A stretch of 64,000 bases of DNA from Serilophus lunatus (Eukaryota > Chordata > Aves > Passeriformes > Eurylaimidae): the NCBI GenBank assembly GCA_013399895.1, contig VXBA01006146.1, positions 1,263 through 65,262 on the forward strand. Reading direction: 5' to 3'. Under the pieces are notes generated by a model, which was not told the DNA's origin, did no database searches, and worked only from the letters and a program-made list of their open reading frames with translations. The stretch's first letter is position 1; every line of letters begins with the position of its first letter. This document shows positions 11,081 to 24,200 of this stretch, in pieces. The position numbers and the translations under genes are program-made.

Positions 11081-14065
11081 GTTTTTGCTCCACAGCATTG
11101 TTTAAAAGACAAATCCTTTCTGCATTTTAGGAGCATAAGGATCCTGGCTGTCGGTGGTCCTTACTGGATTGGTGGTATGTCTGTGGGTTCTCTGGTTACA
11201 CAGATAAAATGAATTTTTCACCTCCAGAAGACTGAGTGTCTGCTCCCCCATCATCCCAGTGAGGATGTGAATCCCAAATCTCTGACAGATGTTACAGTTG
11301 CCTGCAGACTACTTGGCATCCTGCCTGAAGGGATACAGAAAAACTTGTAGCTGAGAAGAGGTGCCTCCTCCCAGGATCACCATCTTTCCCTGGTTGTAGG
11401 CATCTGTCAGTTCTGTAATCTCTGGCTCTTCACCAGGCAGCGAGTGCCCAACATGGGCAGTGTAGATGTGGACTTGCAAGTGGCCTTTCAAAAATGGTGG
11501 TTTGGCATCTCTCCCTCTCCATAGCTTCCTCTCAGGGTCAAACTGACCTCCACACAGCAGACTCCGTGCTGTGGACCAGATGGGCCTGGCGTGGTAACTC
11601 CACAATAATAAATGTGGTTGCTTGTTCTGCCTTTATGGCAGTGTGCTGTATGTGAGTGAGTGCAGTGAGCAAGGATAAGGTGTCCTTCACAGCCTTGTCA
11701 TCTAAAAAGGAGGATTTGAGAGGCTGTGTGGAAGTGCTCCCTAGAGCACGGTCACCCTCACTCTTTTTGAGAATGTCTTGGAAAAATGTGCAGGTAAAGA
11801 ACTTGGGCAGGGGGAGATGTTTCAACGGCTGAAAAATTGCCCCAGGGATATCTGTAAACGTTGACAGAACTACTGCAATACAAAATTCTTGTGGCCAGTT
11901 AAGAGATGTCATCCAAATTGTGGTATTTATCTCCTTATCTCTGCTTCATTTTGTTTCTTTTTGGTGCTGGCTTCTTTGTGTTCCTGCTTCAGACAGCACA
12001 GAGGAAAAGTGAGAGGCTTCTCAGCTGTGTTCCTGAGCCTCTCACACATTATTTATTCAGCAGCAGCATGGCTAAAGATACTACATGCTTAAGATTGATG
12101 TCTGGAATGTCGTAGGATGTAGAAAAGATCAAAATTAAAAATGTTCTTTTCTTATTTTAAAATAACTGTTCTGAATATCAGATGTTGTTTCAGTGGTACT
12201 CCTGTGTATAAACCAGTGATAACTCTAAAAACTTTACCATCCTTAAATATTAGAGCCACAGGTCCCTGAATTTGATCTCAGTAAAAACTCAAACCTACAT
12301 CACGAGATGGAAGTCTTAGTGCCATTCTGAAGCTAAGTAGACTTGATTTTGGAAGGTAAAGCAAGTGTTATATCTTGGCATTATCACTGCATATTTTTTT
12401 CATTTTAGAAGGATATCCAGAAGAGGGGGAAAGCACCTTATTTTATTGGATTTTTTTTCTAGTTCACAGTGAGCATGCTGCAGATGGCATTGGTTGAGGG
12501 GTTTTTTTAACAGCTTCTGTGAAGAGATCAAAGCCTACATATTGGTCATAGAAGCTGAAGTGAACTAGTTGATTATACCGATGGTATTTCTGGGGAGCAC
12601 AGCTCACCTGTATCCTGCCTGCATTTCTTGTGGCCAGGTGTTAAACCAGGCATTCAGTACAAAGAATCCTGACTCTGTAAACGCACACTGGGGGCTTTGA
12701 GCTGGTGATTCCCACCCAGATCTGAGAGCTGCAGTAGGTGGATATGTGAAAACACTGCTCAGTAGGAAAAAAGAAAGTAAATTAAATTAGAAAGGGAAAA
12801 GAGCACAAAACTAAGAATGCTGTTATGTGTGTCCATGGCTCACCTGCATCTCAGATAATGCATTAAGTCCCGATCTCATCTCAGACAGGATAGCAGAACT
12901 AGAAGTGGGGGTACAAGTTAGGACTAATGTGGGAAAATGGCTGGGAGCAAAAATTAGAGGAAATTGAGATGTTATGTTCACATCCTAAAGGAAGTTGCAA
13001 CAATATGGAAATTACAGGGTAAAATGCAGCAGCTACTCCCTGGATGGAGTATGGTTGGCAGGCTCCACAGTGATTCCCCACACAACAATAAGCATCTGCT
13101 AAGAGGGGAGGAATGGAGGGTGGAGCTGAGTGGAGACACCTTGGCCAGGCTCTGGCTCTGTGGAAATTCTTTCAGGGAGGGGAACTCTGTGGTACTTTGC
13201 AGTTGATAAGATCACATAGCACCTGTCAACCAAGGCAGGTAAGAGATGTCTTGCTGCTGAGCCAACAACTGTGGTGAAATTGCTCTCGTCAGATGAACTT
13301 GGTTCATTAAAGCCTGATTGTAATATTAACACACACCTCTATCCTAAAATTACCTGCCTCCAAGGTCCGACCGCTCCTCACTGGGTATGTGCTCTGTATT
13401 TTTTTTGACTGTATCTTTAAAAGTGAAGTGAGAGAATTTTGCACCAGTTATTAACAAAGGGTTTCATGACTAAAGCCACTCAAGCTCCACCTAAACATGA
13501 AGAAGCAGTATAAAAGTAAGTCCAGAATGGGAGTGAAAGTGAGGGAAGACCCCATTGTAACTACTAGGATCAGTCAATGGGCTGAACCTGTTTTCTCCTC
13601 TTATAGGGATGCCTATTGAGTAAGAACCATACTCTATGCGTGCTGAATACTTTTCCTGGGTTTAGAGCTTGTTTATATATTGCTTTCAATACGTTTTTGC
13701 AGCCAGATACTCTCACTGACAATCTTCAAACCTTAACCTGTCGCAATTTTATATTAATAAAAAGTGTTATTCTGTAAACTGTTAGTGTGAGTCCTTCACA
13801 GGCTTTCGCAGTTGCTGGCATCTTGAATAAAGGGGGAAGAGCTACTGAAGGGTCTCCCTTACACTGTTGGCTGAGCTCCCCAAAAAGGGCAGTTGAATCA
13901 CCCTCTGATCCAGTGGAACTGTTCGGTGAAGGGTCCCTATCAGAGTGATGGGGACAGACTGGCCAGGCACAGGGGTCTGGGCTTTCATGGGGCACTGATA
14001 GACAAATAAGTCACTAGGGATTAAGGAAATCTTCCCCCATTAAGGGTGGAGGAAATCTCCCCTTT

Positions 14066-14091
14066 TCACACGACTAATTCACACGACTAAT
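14066..14091. repeat. Perfect 13-base tandem duplication
   Basis: Two exact adjacent copies of TCACACGACTAAT. No function is suggested. Confidence 0.9.
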
Positions 14092-17000
14092 CAGGCCCAA
14101 GAAAAGGTCATCAGCTTTGTGGAATGACTAAGTAGCTAGGCCAGCACTATTCAGGCTGGGAAGGAGACCTCTAAAAAGGGTTGGACTGGATGTCTGTAAA
14201 GTCTTGAACACTGTCACCAATATGGCCAGGGGAAGGTGACAGACACTCTGGCTTTCAGAGCTAGCAGACATCAACTGGAACGACGGCAGCAGCTTTCAGA
14301 GGTGAAGGAGATTATTCAAGTCGTTAAGCTGTGACAGGTTGTCAAGTAAAAAAGGACAAAACTATGCTTGTGCAGGGAGGTGCTGAGCCACTGACTTGTG
14401 GGAGTTTGGAGGCTGTGTTGGGGGTTATTGGTGCATGTGTTCCCTAGCACACTGCCTGAGCATCTGGCACGGGCCAGTACGTGGGAGGATTTCCTCGGGG
14501 CTGCTGTATCTGGTGCTATGTGTTTATATTTGGCATTATGGCATGTGAGCCTGAGCAGAGCAGTTAACAGCTGGACAGCTTTGCAGCAGCAGCACTATCC
14601 TATTTAAGCTACCAACGCATCCCTAACTGCAGTGTGCTAGCTTTACCCGATCTTTCAGGGCTCAGCCACTAGATGACTCTGTCCCACAAGGAAGGAATCG
14701 GAGGAGCCCTGGTCTGCTTGGCGCCCCGGGAATGCATCCATGTCCTTCTCAGTGCAGGGCGAGCGGCTGTTTCCAGCGTGATTAAGGAGCGGAGGGTAGT
14801 GATTCTGTGCATCAGGACAGAACTCTTTGGAGAAACACATGTAGCAACCCTCTGTGACATTTTTACATTTTCTCCTCTTCGCAGACCGTAAGATATTGAC
14901 CCTCGATGCAGTGGGAATCCATCCTTTCTTAGCAAATGAAAGACAGGAGTTGGAGATCAGACCTGATTGAGAAGAGGTGATCAATAAGGGCTGCATGTGG
15001 GCAAAAATCAGCCAGGAAAACTGCTGAGAGCTGGATGAAGCACATTGTCTCGGTGATGGGTTCATCTGGAAGGCGGTTGGGTTTGTTGAGGCTCTGATAG
15101 ACTTTGTTCCCTGCACAGGACTGACATCAAGTCAGATTTCTTTAGCTTTGCTGCAATGACTAGAGGAGTTTTGTGTAGGACACTTGCACCCTTAATGCTG
15201 TCTTTGAAGTTCAGTGTGAGGACTGGACATGATCGCCGATGAAAGAGTGATGTGGTATGACTTGATTGCTCACCCCAACTCTGTATTTGACATCTGTCTG
15301 TCCCTCCATTAACCTGTGAATGTTTACAGGGTGAGCAGTGCACAAGCTCTTTTGTTGAGTTGTTTGCTTAGCTGTGTGAGTAGTTGGGGCGGCAGTGAGC
15401 AGGGTCTCTCTGACACCGAGCATTAAAATTAAGTTTTATGGGTGCTCCGAGGACTCTTGAGGGGCACTGAAAAGACCTTATTGTTTCATTCAATACCTTA
15501 GGAAGGTGCCTTTTATCTTTCTTTATAATGGAACCCATCACTGTGTACACATTTTTCTGTGGAAAATTTTTGAGTGTCGTATTTTTAAAGGACTTTCAAA
15601 CTTACGTGTCTGTACTATTGGGAATAGGGAGACCCAAGCACAATTGCAAAGTCTGATCCGTCAATGCTTTGGCACTTGTGTCAGAATCTTGATCTTCTCC
15701 ACATCCACCTTTGTGGTAGTAGATTTGTCTAGATTTTTCCTGGTCAGTAAGCATGTGCTGTCAGGTCCCAGGTTTGCCTCCTTGTAGATTTGAGGTATCT
15801 GCTGTTTCTCAGAGCTTCTGTCACTGCAGCTCTCAGAAGATCACTCCTCTTGGATTCCCCATGGAGTTCACTTGTCTTGGTTCCTGTGCCCTGCTCTTGC
15901 TAGGCTTGTGTATGAAGTTGTGTTTCCTGTCTTCTCATCACTGGGAAGGAAGTTGGCGGAGGGTTCTGAGGAGGAACTTAATCAAAACTTCTCATCTCCT
16001 TCAGGGATTTTTTTTTTTTTCTTTTTATGAATATTGTGACCAGAATTCTTAGCCCTTAGACCCCAAAGGGAAGGCATCTGGCCAGGATGATGCATTCTGA
16101 TGCAAAGCCAGTCAGAGCAGGTAATGCACAGTCAGTCTCCTGCTTCTCAGATAGGCTGTGATAAAATCTGTGGCTCAATTTCAGGTCAAAATGTTTCCTT
16201 GCAACCAGTATCCTAGAAGTCTTGTAGTGTACAGATCCCCTTACAGCCTCTCTCCCCTCTTGCAAATAGTCAGTGAGTCACACCTACAAGACATGAAAAT
16301 TAATTCATTGGAGTCATCTAACAAAGTTCCCATTGTAGTGATAGCTGTAATTAACAGTGTCAGTACACAGAAGTCCTGAGACAGCTTCTAAATGAAGTGT
16401 GTTGGAAGTGGTGGTAAAGGACTTTGGAGCTGGTGAGTATCTTAACGGGCAGGTGTGGTGAAGCTCTTCTTCCTCAGCTGTTCAGCTGGGTTTGGTGCTG
16501 TTGTGTTTACCCCTGAGCACAGCACAAGAAGAAAACGGGTCAGCAGGGCTTTTCCACATACAACTCTGCTGAGACTGGACCTCACTGTCCCCAGGGAAAG
16601 GATTGCCCCTGACTAAAACGCTGCAGAAAGTCAGGCTTGGATGTGCACCTAACAACATTTCATACCCTGGACATGTCCCTAAATCTGCAGCATTTCTTTT
16701 TCTCTTAAAAAACAGAGTTGCTGTGCTGAGGCTTTCAAAAAGAGGATTCATCCTGGCTGGCACAAGGCCAGCACAGCTGCCTGTCACTCACCCACAAGCC
16801 GTGCCAGGAGACAGTGGCACGCTTTCTTCTCCAGAGAGCGACACCTCTTGATGGGTCACTGCCTGGAACACAGGGACAGAACTTGCTCTGTGCGGAGAGT
16901 TTCCTGCTCTCCTCGAATTCTAGATATTTCACCCTGTTTTTTGTTTCAGAAAGGCTTTTTAAACCTTAGCCATTGAGGACTGAAAATATTTTGCCAACTC

Positions 17001-19577
17001 GTAACGTTGCTCAGAAGCAAAGGGTTGGTTTCTTCACTATATTCTTACCCTCGTGTCTTCCTACCTTTCATAGGTATTATTTTAAGCATGTGGAGGGTGG
17101 GAAAAGGAGATGCATAAAAATATTTCCAGTGTGATGAGCTTAGAAGCTGATGACTGTCAAAACATAAAGAATTTCTCATTCCTTATTTTGGTTGGATGAT
17201 TTTCAATAATTGTTTATTTGCCTTTTGGAGAAGCCTAAAATGCATTGCATTGTGACTTTTCCAAGGGGATGCAAGCAAAGAAAAAAATGAAATTAATCTC
17301 CATTCCCCATGTGATCCTTTGCAAATTCAGGGAGTGTGTGTTAGCAGACTGGCAAGATGGGTGGAAATGCTTTTAGGGACCCTTCCTAGAGAGTGCAGTG
17401 GCTGATGTTATCAAAATGGATAGTGTCCCAGCAGAAGGAACATAGCAGCTTGAAACACATTTATTCATGTCTTTAGCTGCATCTCATGGAGCCCATTTTC
17501 TTTGAAAAAAGGCAGATTTGGCAACAAAAGGCAATCTGAATTTCCCCAGCTGAAGCTGTACTCTTAGCTGGTACTGGGCTGATGCTTAAACACTGGTCTC
17601 CAGATTTCTTCCACAATATTCTGCCTTTATTTTTCCCCTCTGGGTTCTTGCTACTGAAGCAGCAGCCCTTCCTGCCTCTGCCACCTGGTTATTGACTCTT
17701 CTTGTGCCTGTGAAATTATAGTCCACCTGTTTTACGAAGCTGATATTGAAAGGATGGTGCTAAACTGAAAACTGGCAGCATTCACGGCGTAGCAGCACTA
17801 CTGTTTTACCTGCTGGATCACGCAGGTAAATGTACCAGGAGGAGAGTCTGCTGAAAAAAATTGTATTTGGCAGCATGAGGTGTTGTGGCCATGGTCGTGA
17901 GAGGAGGAGGGCTAGAGCAAAGCCAGGGATTCGTATGGATGAAGGCTTTAAGCTTCACAGGGGTAAGCAGAATAAAAAGTTCGAGTCTTTTCCAAAGTCA
18001 TGGCTTGAGACCAATTTCTTCTGCTGTTGATGCTGGAAATCAGACACCGCTGTCCAAAACGAGCATCCAAAATCTTCAAAGCATGCTCCAGAGGGTTCTG
18101 CAGCTGCAGGGGGATTTTTAGGGCCAGAAGGGAAGGAGAAAGTGAATGTGGCTGTCTGGAAAGGTTAAATGTGATTGCAGGAATGCGTGGCTGGCTGACT
18201 CCCTGGCTGGAAGAGAAAAGAGGTAACACTTAGGTAAAACACACTTTTTTGGATGGTGTCACTGCAATGTTTCTGTTCACCCTGCCTACCAGCTGATATT
18301 CTCTTTCCACTACATCAATATTCTGTATTTATCAATCCATATTTCCCCCCTCAAGTCAGAAATTGCAAACTGAAGCTTTTCTTGATCATGTATGGCCTAT
18401 ATAAGTCAACTCCTCATCTTTGTTGAGGTCTCCAAAGCACACTCTGTTGTTCAGGCTTCTGTGATCAGAGTAATGAAATTAAAACTTCTCAGTTTTACTT
18501 AGCTCTTGTGGATTTTTGTCAGGTTAGTGCAATTTTATTCCTATGGATATGATAGTTTATTGTTGGTTAGAATGGATTGTAGCATGATAGATTCCATAGG
18601 AAGTGGAGATAAATGAATAGATTGATTTTGTTTTCTTTATGGCAGTGGATAAAGATGGAAAGCTGAGTATTTAAATTACTTTAATCAGTATAGGAAATTG
18701 AACAACCTACCTTTGTGCTACTCTGCTTTACAATTTCTTTGCTCATTTTACTAAAATCTGATATAACTGCTCCTGTTCATGAAGTTAACTCTCTCAACAC
18801 TAAAGCCTGTGCTAAGGCTCTCAGTTGAAGTAGGCAAAAGACCCTCACATTTATTCGAGATATTCAAGCCCCAGATTTGACACTTGTGGGGCTAAACTAA
18901 GGAAATCCACAGATGTGGGTGTTTGGGATTTTTTTCTGTACCACGTTGTCACTCCCGACTCTGACAGTGCAAGGAGCTCAATCTCTCAGTTAGTTCAGAA
19001 GGCCATTATCAGATCATTACCCGGACAAGCCTTTTTAGTGTCTCTGTCTCTGTGGTTAGTTCCTATTCTCTCAATGGAGGGAGCTTAGAGGAGAAAGGAA
19101 AAGGATCTTTTGCTACCTTGGCCTTATCAGTGGAGACAGGGCTTCCTAGTTTTCCTCAGTGATCACCTGCTTTGTCTTTCCTGCAGATGAAAGAAACAAA
19201 ATGGTTCAGTATTTGAGATCCTGCCTTCCTCAAATGAATGAAGAACTAGGACCCTTCTGCCTTTGAAGATACAGTGATTTCTTCCCATGGGTTGATTAAT
19301 TTAAATCCTGCTGAACATTTTTTGGTGTCGGAATCAAATGAGTGATGAGGACGTTACAGTGCAGAATATCTTCAGGGGAAGGGCAGCCTGATTGTACCCA
19401 AAGCCTCAGCACTGGTCCTGCTAACCTGTCAGCCAGGGCTGTGTACCCACTTTTAAGATGTGCAGTAAAAACCCATGCTCAAAAGCACAGACTCTCTTTA
19501 AGCCAACTGGTTGCTGTGGAGAGGAACCTATTTCTGTGGATTTTGCTAATGAAAATGCTAGTGTGAAGGGCTGTATT

Positions 19578-20192
19578 TGCTGAAGCACAGCACCAGTACA
19601 GGCTGGGAGCTCACCTGCTGGGAAGTAGCTCTGTGGAAAAGGCTCTTGGGGTCCTGGTGGACAACAAGCTCTCCATGAGCCAGAAGGCCACATCAGTTCT
19701 GAGCCCCTCAGGACAAGAGAGACATGGAGCTGCTGGAGGAGATCTAGCAGAGTGGTATGGAGATCATTAAGGGATCGGGGCACCTCTCTTAGGAAGAAAA
19801 GCTGAGGGAGCTGGGTCTGTTCAGCCTTGAGGAGAGACAACTGAGAAGGGACCTCATCAGTGGCTGTCGGAACCTGCAGGGGGGTGTCAGAGGATGGTCC
19901 AGGCTCTGCTCAGTGCTGAGCAATGGGACAAGAGGTAGTGGGCAGGAACTAATGCACAGGAAATTTCACCTGAATATGAGGAAGAACTTCTTTACTGTGC
20001 AGTGTTCAAGTACAGGAACAGATTGCCCAGAGAGGGTGTTGAGTCTCACTCAATGGAGAGAGTGGAGGAATGGAACAGTCTGGATGCAGTCCTGTGCCAT
20101 GTGGTGTAGGATGACCACATGATGAGCAGGGAGGTTGGATAAGATAACTCACTGTGGGCCCCTCCAGCCCATCCTGTGATTCTGTGTATTGC
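19578..20192 (+). mobile_element. CR1 LINE, 3' part, 5'-truncated
   Basis: About 600 bases. The CR1 reverse transcriptase end and 3' UTR are recognisable: 'cttggggtcctggtggacaacaagct', 'gagggagctgggtctgttcagcc', 'agaacttctttactgt', 'gagagtggaggaatggaac', and the end 'cctccagcccatcctgtgattctgtg'. The frame is broken throughout. It is one of the longest CR1 copies here. Confidence 0.9.
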
Positions 20193-20949
20193 CAGGTATA
20201 AAACCTTATCTAATGTCTGTTATCCCTATGGAGCGTGATGTAGTTTATAAATTACTCACTCATAGATCTTCCTCACTATTCTAGCTGTACTATCTGAATA
20301 GGCAGTGCTGGAATTCTTGAGTTAAAGTCCTGACAGCATCAATTACTTCTTCAAAACACTTTGCTTTCCAGCTGTAAAAATATTTTTTAGTCAGTCAAAA
20401 TCATGTCTCTTTTCCCCCATCCCAGCTAAATGACATTCCATATCCATATAATGTGACTTTGCTGTGCTATTTAAAGACATATTTCCGTCCTCATGTCTAG
20501 TCTGTGCCTAGTCTGTGTCTGTCTCTATGTTAAAGCCAACAGTTCAGTGCACAGCCCTGTGTACAACAGCCAAAGCTTTTTAACCACATGAAGGGGAAAA
20601 AAAAGTAGGAGTGAGGAGAAGAAAACAACAAAAGAGTTTTGCAAATCCTTCCAATCTGGTCACCAGGTGTGAAGCAACAAGAAAAATCCTGATTGATCAG
20701 GGATGTTGTGTATAAGGTGAGAGGCCAAGGCCACATTAAGTAACTCTATAAAATGTTAACTTTCCTTCCCACCAAAAGCAGGGACGGCTAGCACTGCACT
20801 GACTGGTGCTAAAGAGTCAGGAGCTAGGCTGGAGAAAATTGTTGTGTATATCAATTTCAAAGAATAAATATATTTACACCAGAGTGTAATTTCACTTTTA
20901 TTCTCTGGAAGGTATGGAAGTAGCTTTCTGTAGAACACTTTCTGTATCT

Positions 20950-21210
20950 TGTCATGTAGCATACATCAGTTGGAAAGGATAACCCAGTCCAACTGCCTGA
21001 CCACTTCAGGGCTGGCCAAAAGTTAAAGCATGGTATTAAGGGTATTGTCCAAATGTCTTTTAAACACTGACAGGCCTGGGGCATTGACCACCTCTCTAGG
21101 AAGCCTGTTCCAGTATTTGACCACCCTTGTGGTAAAGAAATGCTTCCTTAATGCCCAGCCTGAACCTTCTCTGATGCAGCTTTGAGCCTGTCCTGTCACT
21201 GGATCTATTG
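20950..21210 (-). mobile_element. CR1 LINE fragment
   Basis: Antisense CR1: 'cagttggaaaggataacccagtccaactgcctgacc', 'cattgaccacctctctaggaagcctgttccagt', 'taaagaaatgcttcct' and 'gagcctgtcctgtcac'. Edges are approximate. Confidence 0.85.
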
Positions 21211-24200
21211 CAGTAAATTATATGCTAGAGAATATTATTAGCAGGATGATTCTTGCTCAGGACAAGCGTGATTGAATAAGGCTGGGAGATGACACTACCC
21301 AAATGCTCAAGGTAAGCTGATCATTGGAACTGGTCGTGTGTTCCACCATTTCAGTGGAGCTGCTTTTTCCTCAGGATGGAAAGGGTAGCTTTAGGCCCGA
21401 CCCATCAATGTGCAAGGAACAAGGAGCCTGTTTGTGTTTTGTGTGTAGTCCAGGTAGGTGTCCCACCAGTGGCAGTTCAGAATGCCTGGCTGTGAGCACC
21501 TGTTGTTTTAGGAAATATATATGTCTATAACGTGCCTTTCTGACGTGGTTCTTATCTCTTCTGATGGATGCTTTCTCTCTCTACTCAATTCCTTACTTTG
21601 TTTCTGGGTCTCCCTGGTCGTTGACCTGAAATCACAAACCACAGGGTGATGTGAGATGGGTCTGGCCAAGATCCTCTGGAGGTGTCCACTGAGAAGGGAA
21701 TGCTGGAACAAATGGTCTGTCCCAGGTCAAAATGTCCACTAAAGTGATTTGGGCATAGGATTTTTTATTTTAGTGAAGTTACATTTAACAGGGGGGAAAA
21801 AGGACTACCATGTCAATGAAAAATGACAGTACTGTGCAGTGAACACAGTATGTGCCTGTGCAAATGCACATACACAGTTACATACATAAATTAGCACCTC
21901 AGGGGCAGTTTATGTTGTAGCCTTCACAGACTATTTTTATTTATTTATAGTCTAATCAAGGGCAAGTCAATTCTGTTTTCCTTTTGCTGCACCAGGCGCA
22001 CTGGGGTCTGATAACCTACCAAATATTCACCCATGACAAGATTCCTACAGAAGGAAGAAAGCATACCAGGCATCTTGAGCAAATGTAGCTGGTCTTGCAC
22101 TGGAAGGTCATGTTATTTTTAAACTCTGTAAACTGTATTTGTGTAGCCCTTCTCATAAAGCCAGTTTGGCCTTTTTGGTGATCCATGGTTACTAGCCAGT
22201 GAAATGTATGAACCTCTGGAATCTCAAGGGGAAAACGATGACTCCTAATCCTGGCTCCCCACTTGTAAAAATGTCTTTTTAGAAATGTCAGGAAATGAGA
22301 AATCTTCCTGCCTCCAAACATCTTCCAATAAATAGAGCTCTGCTCTGGACTGAAGTCAGACACTGCACGCTCCTGTCGGGTAACTCTGAGAGTCCTGGGG
22401 CCAGTCTCCCTTGGTTGCATCACCATGAAAACAAGAGTTGTGTCTGAGGTGTGGGAGCAAACTGCACTTTGTGTGGTTGTTATTACCCTCAGGCAGCACT
22501 CCTCTGCTGGCTCTGTTTTAGCCAACTAAGGGGTTTCTGAAATTGGCCTTTTGGAGTAATGTGTCTTCCAGACACTGCAAGGGTTTTCTCTGTTTCTTCC
22601 AAGTCAGCTGATCTAAGAGGACCTGCTAATCCCAGTGGCAATGGAATTTGACCTATTTTCAAGACCTTGATTCTTTTTCTCTTGCTGAAGATAAGAGCCT
22701 TATCTTTGTCAAGGCGGGTGAAGCATGGGCTCCATATCCCAGACAGCAGAGGAGTGTACTCTGGGCTGCTCAAGCCTTAGAAAAAGGTGTAATCTCCTTG
22801 AAAATTAATTTTTTCTAACCTGGGAATAGCTATGTAACAGTCTTGTTGTCAAGCATTTTATAAACTTTACTGGTCAAAAAAGCCGTCTTGATAACAGCTT
22901 AAAGACAAAATTTGGAAAAGAAGTGAGATGCCAAGTTATGGAATTCAGAATTAACAATAAATTTGCCTTTTGAAAAAAAGATTTTTCACATCATCTTGGT
23001 TTGAGATTTTCAGTTATTTTGTTACAGTATTTTTTCCTTAAAAAATGCAAAGTCTACTAACTTTTAAAATTATCATATAGGATGCTAAATGAAATTGTCA
23101 CAGGTCCTATTGATTGATCATGAAAATTTTGGTATCCTGCATCCCTCTGGGATTTGCTACCACCCCTGGATACTTTGGTTGTTTTGAGGCATGTTTCTTT
23201 CATTTTATGAAAGTGTGCAGAGGTGTCTGTTTCCAGAGTAGGCTATTTACCTTGCAGAACTGAATTGCTCTTAGCTGTCAGCTAGCCTGAACTAATATTT
23301 TTGAAGAAAAATGAATCTGCATCTCAGTTTGATTCTGATGCTTTTTGACATTTCAATTAAAATATCAAAATGAAAGTCTTCGTTTATTGTTTTAGCTGAA
23401 ATTTGCTTTCTGGTTTGTGTTTTGAAAAAAGACAAACTGGAAAAACAAAGTAAAATTTTAATTTAAAAAAGGTAAAAATATGTTTATTTTTTTAAAAAAA
23501 AGTTCTGCAGTAGTGCAAATAACTACTTGCAGTGCTTAATAAAATTAAATTGCAAGCAATACAGTTTAAAACATTTCTGTATAGCTTTTTGTTTGTACTC
23601 CCCCCAAAAAAGTGACAATCACTCAGATTTAGGAAAATGTTTCAAGTTACAGGTACTGTGTTTTCCATCCAAAAATATTTATGTATCCGTGTTTTTCTGG
23701 ACTGGGCTTTTATCAGCCAAAGAATGTGAGGAGAACGTGCTGAATTTTGGAATTTTGTGTCTCAAGCCCTCACCAACATGACATTTGCTAATTTTATTCA
23801 AAGCACATTGTGTTTTCTATTAGTTTGCATTGGCTCAGGGGTCAGATTTGTGTGTTCTCTTTTATCCAGAAACACTTGTTTTCTGCAAATGAGGACTGCA
23901 GGATTGGGACTTAGGAATAAGAATTCTTTGTGCTGCTTAATACAGATTTCATGCTGGTTTTTGTATTGATTATTCCCTTCTGCAGGAAACAGTTAAGGTT
24001 TGGTAGGATTCTTGCCAGTTTTATTGCAAGGAGCAGTCACAATCTGTCCTTGCAGGACAGAATTAAGTAGGAAAGTACATGAAAACAAAGGGAAAAGGTG
24101 CAAAGACAAGAATTAATTCTGCTTTTCAGGCTAATTTTTACAATGCAGTTACAGCTATTGGTAAACTCTTCTCAGCTTTGTCTTTACAAGCAGAGGAAAC

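Larger units (their letters stand above)
9019..19575. other. LANCL1-CPS1 intergenic region, left part
   Basis: No convincing gene. It contains a CR1 tail (10986-11080), a pair of open minus-strand frames of possible retroviral origin (11309-11912) and a 13-base tandem duplication at 14066-14091. The rest is AT-rich single-copy-looking sequence. Upstream non-coding exons of CPS1 could lie here but cannot be recognised. Confidence 0.6.

Noticed and set aside
14655..15116. A 153-residue minus-strand open frame, with further frames to 15423
   Set aside because: No recognisable motif. A retrocopy is possible, but nothing in the sequence supports it.
22016..22525. A 169-residue minus-strand open frame
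   Set aside because: No domain, no plausible splice context and no family signature; a frame of this length can occur by chance in 64 kb.
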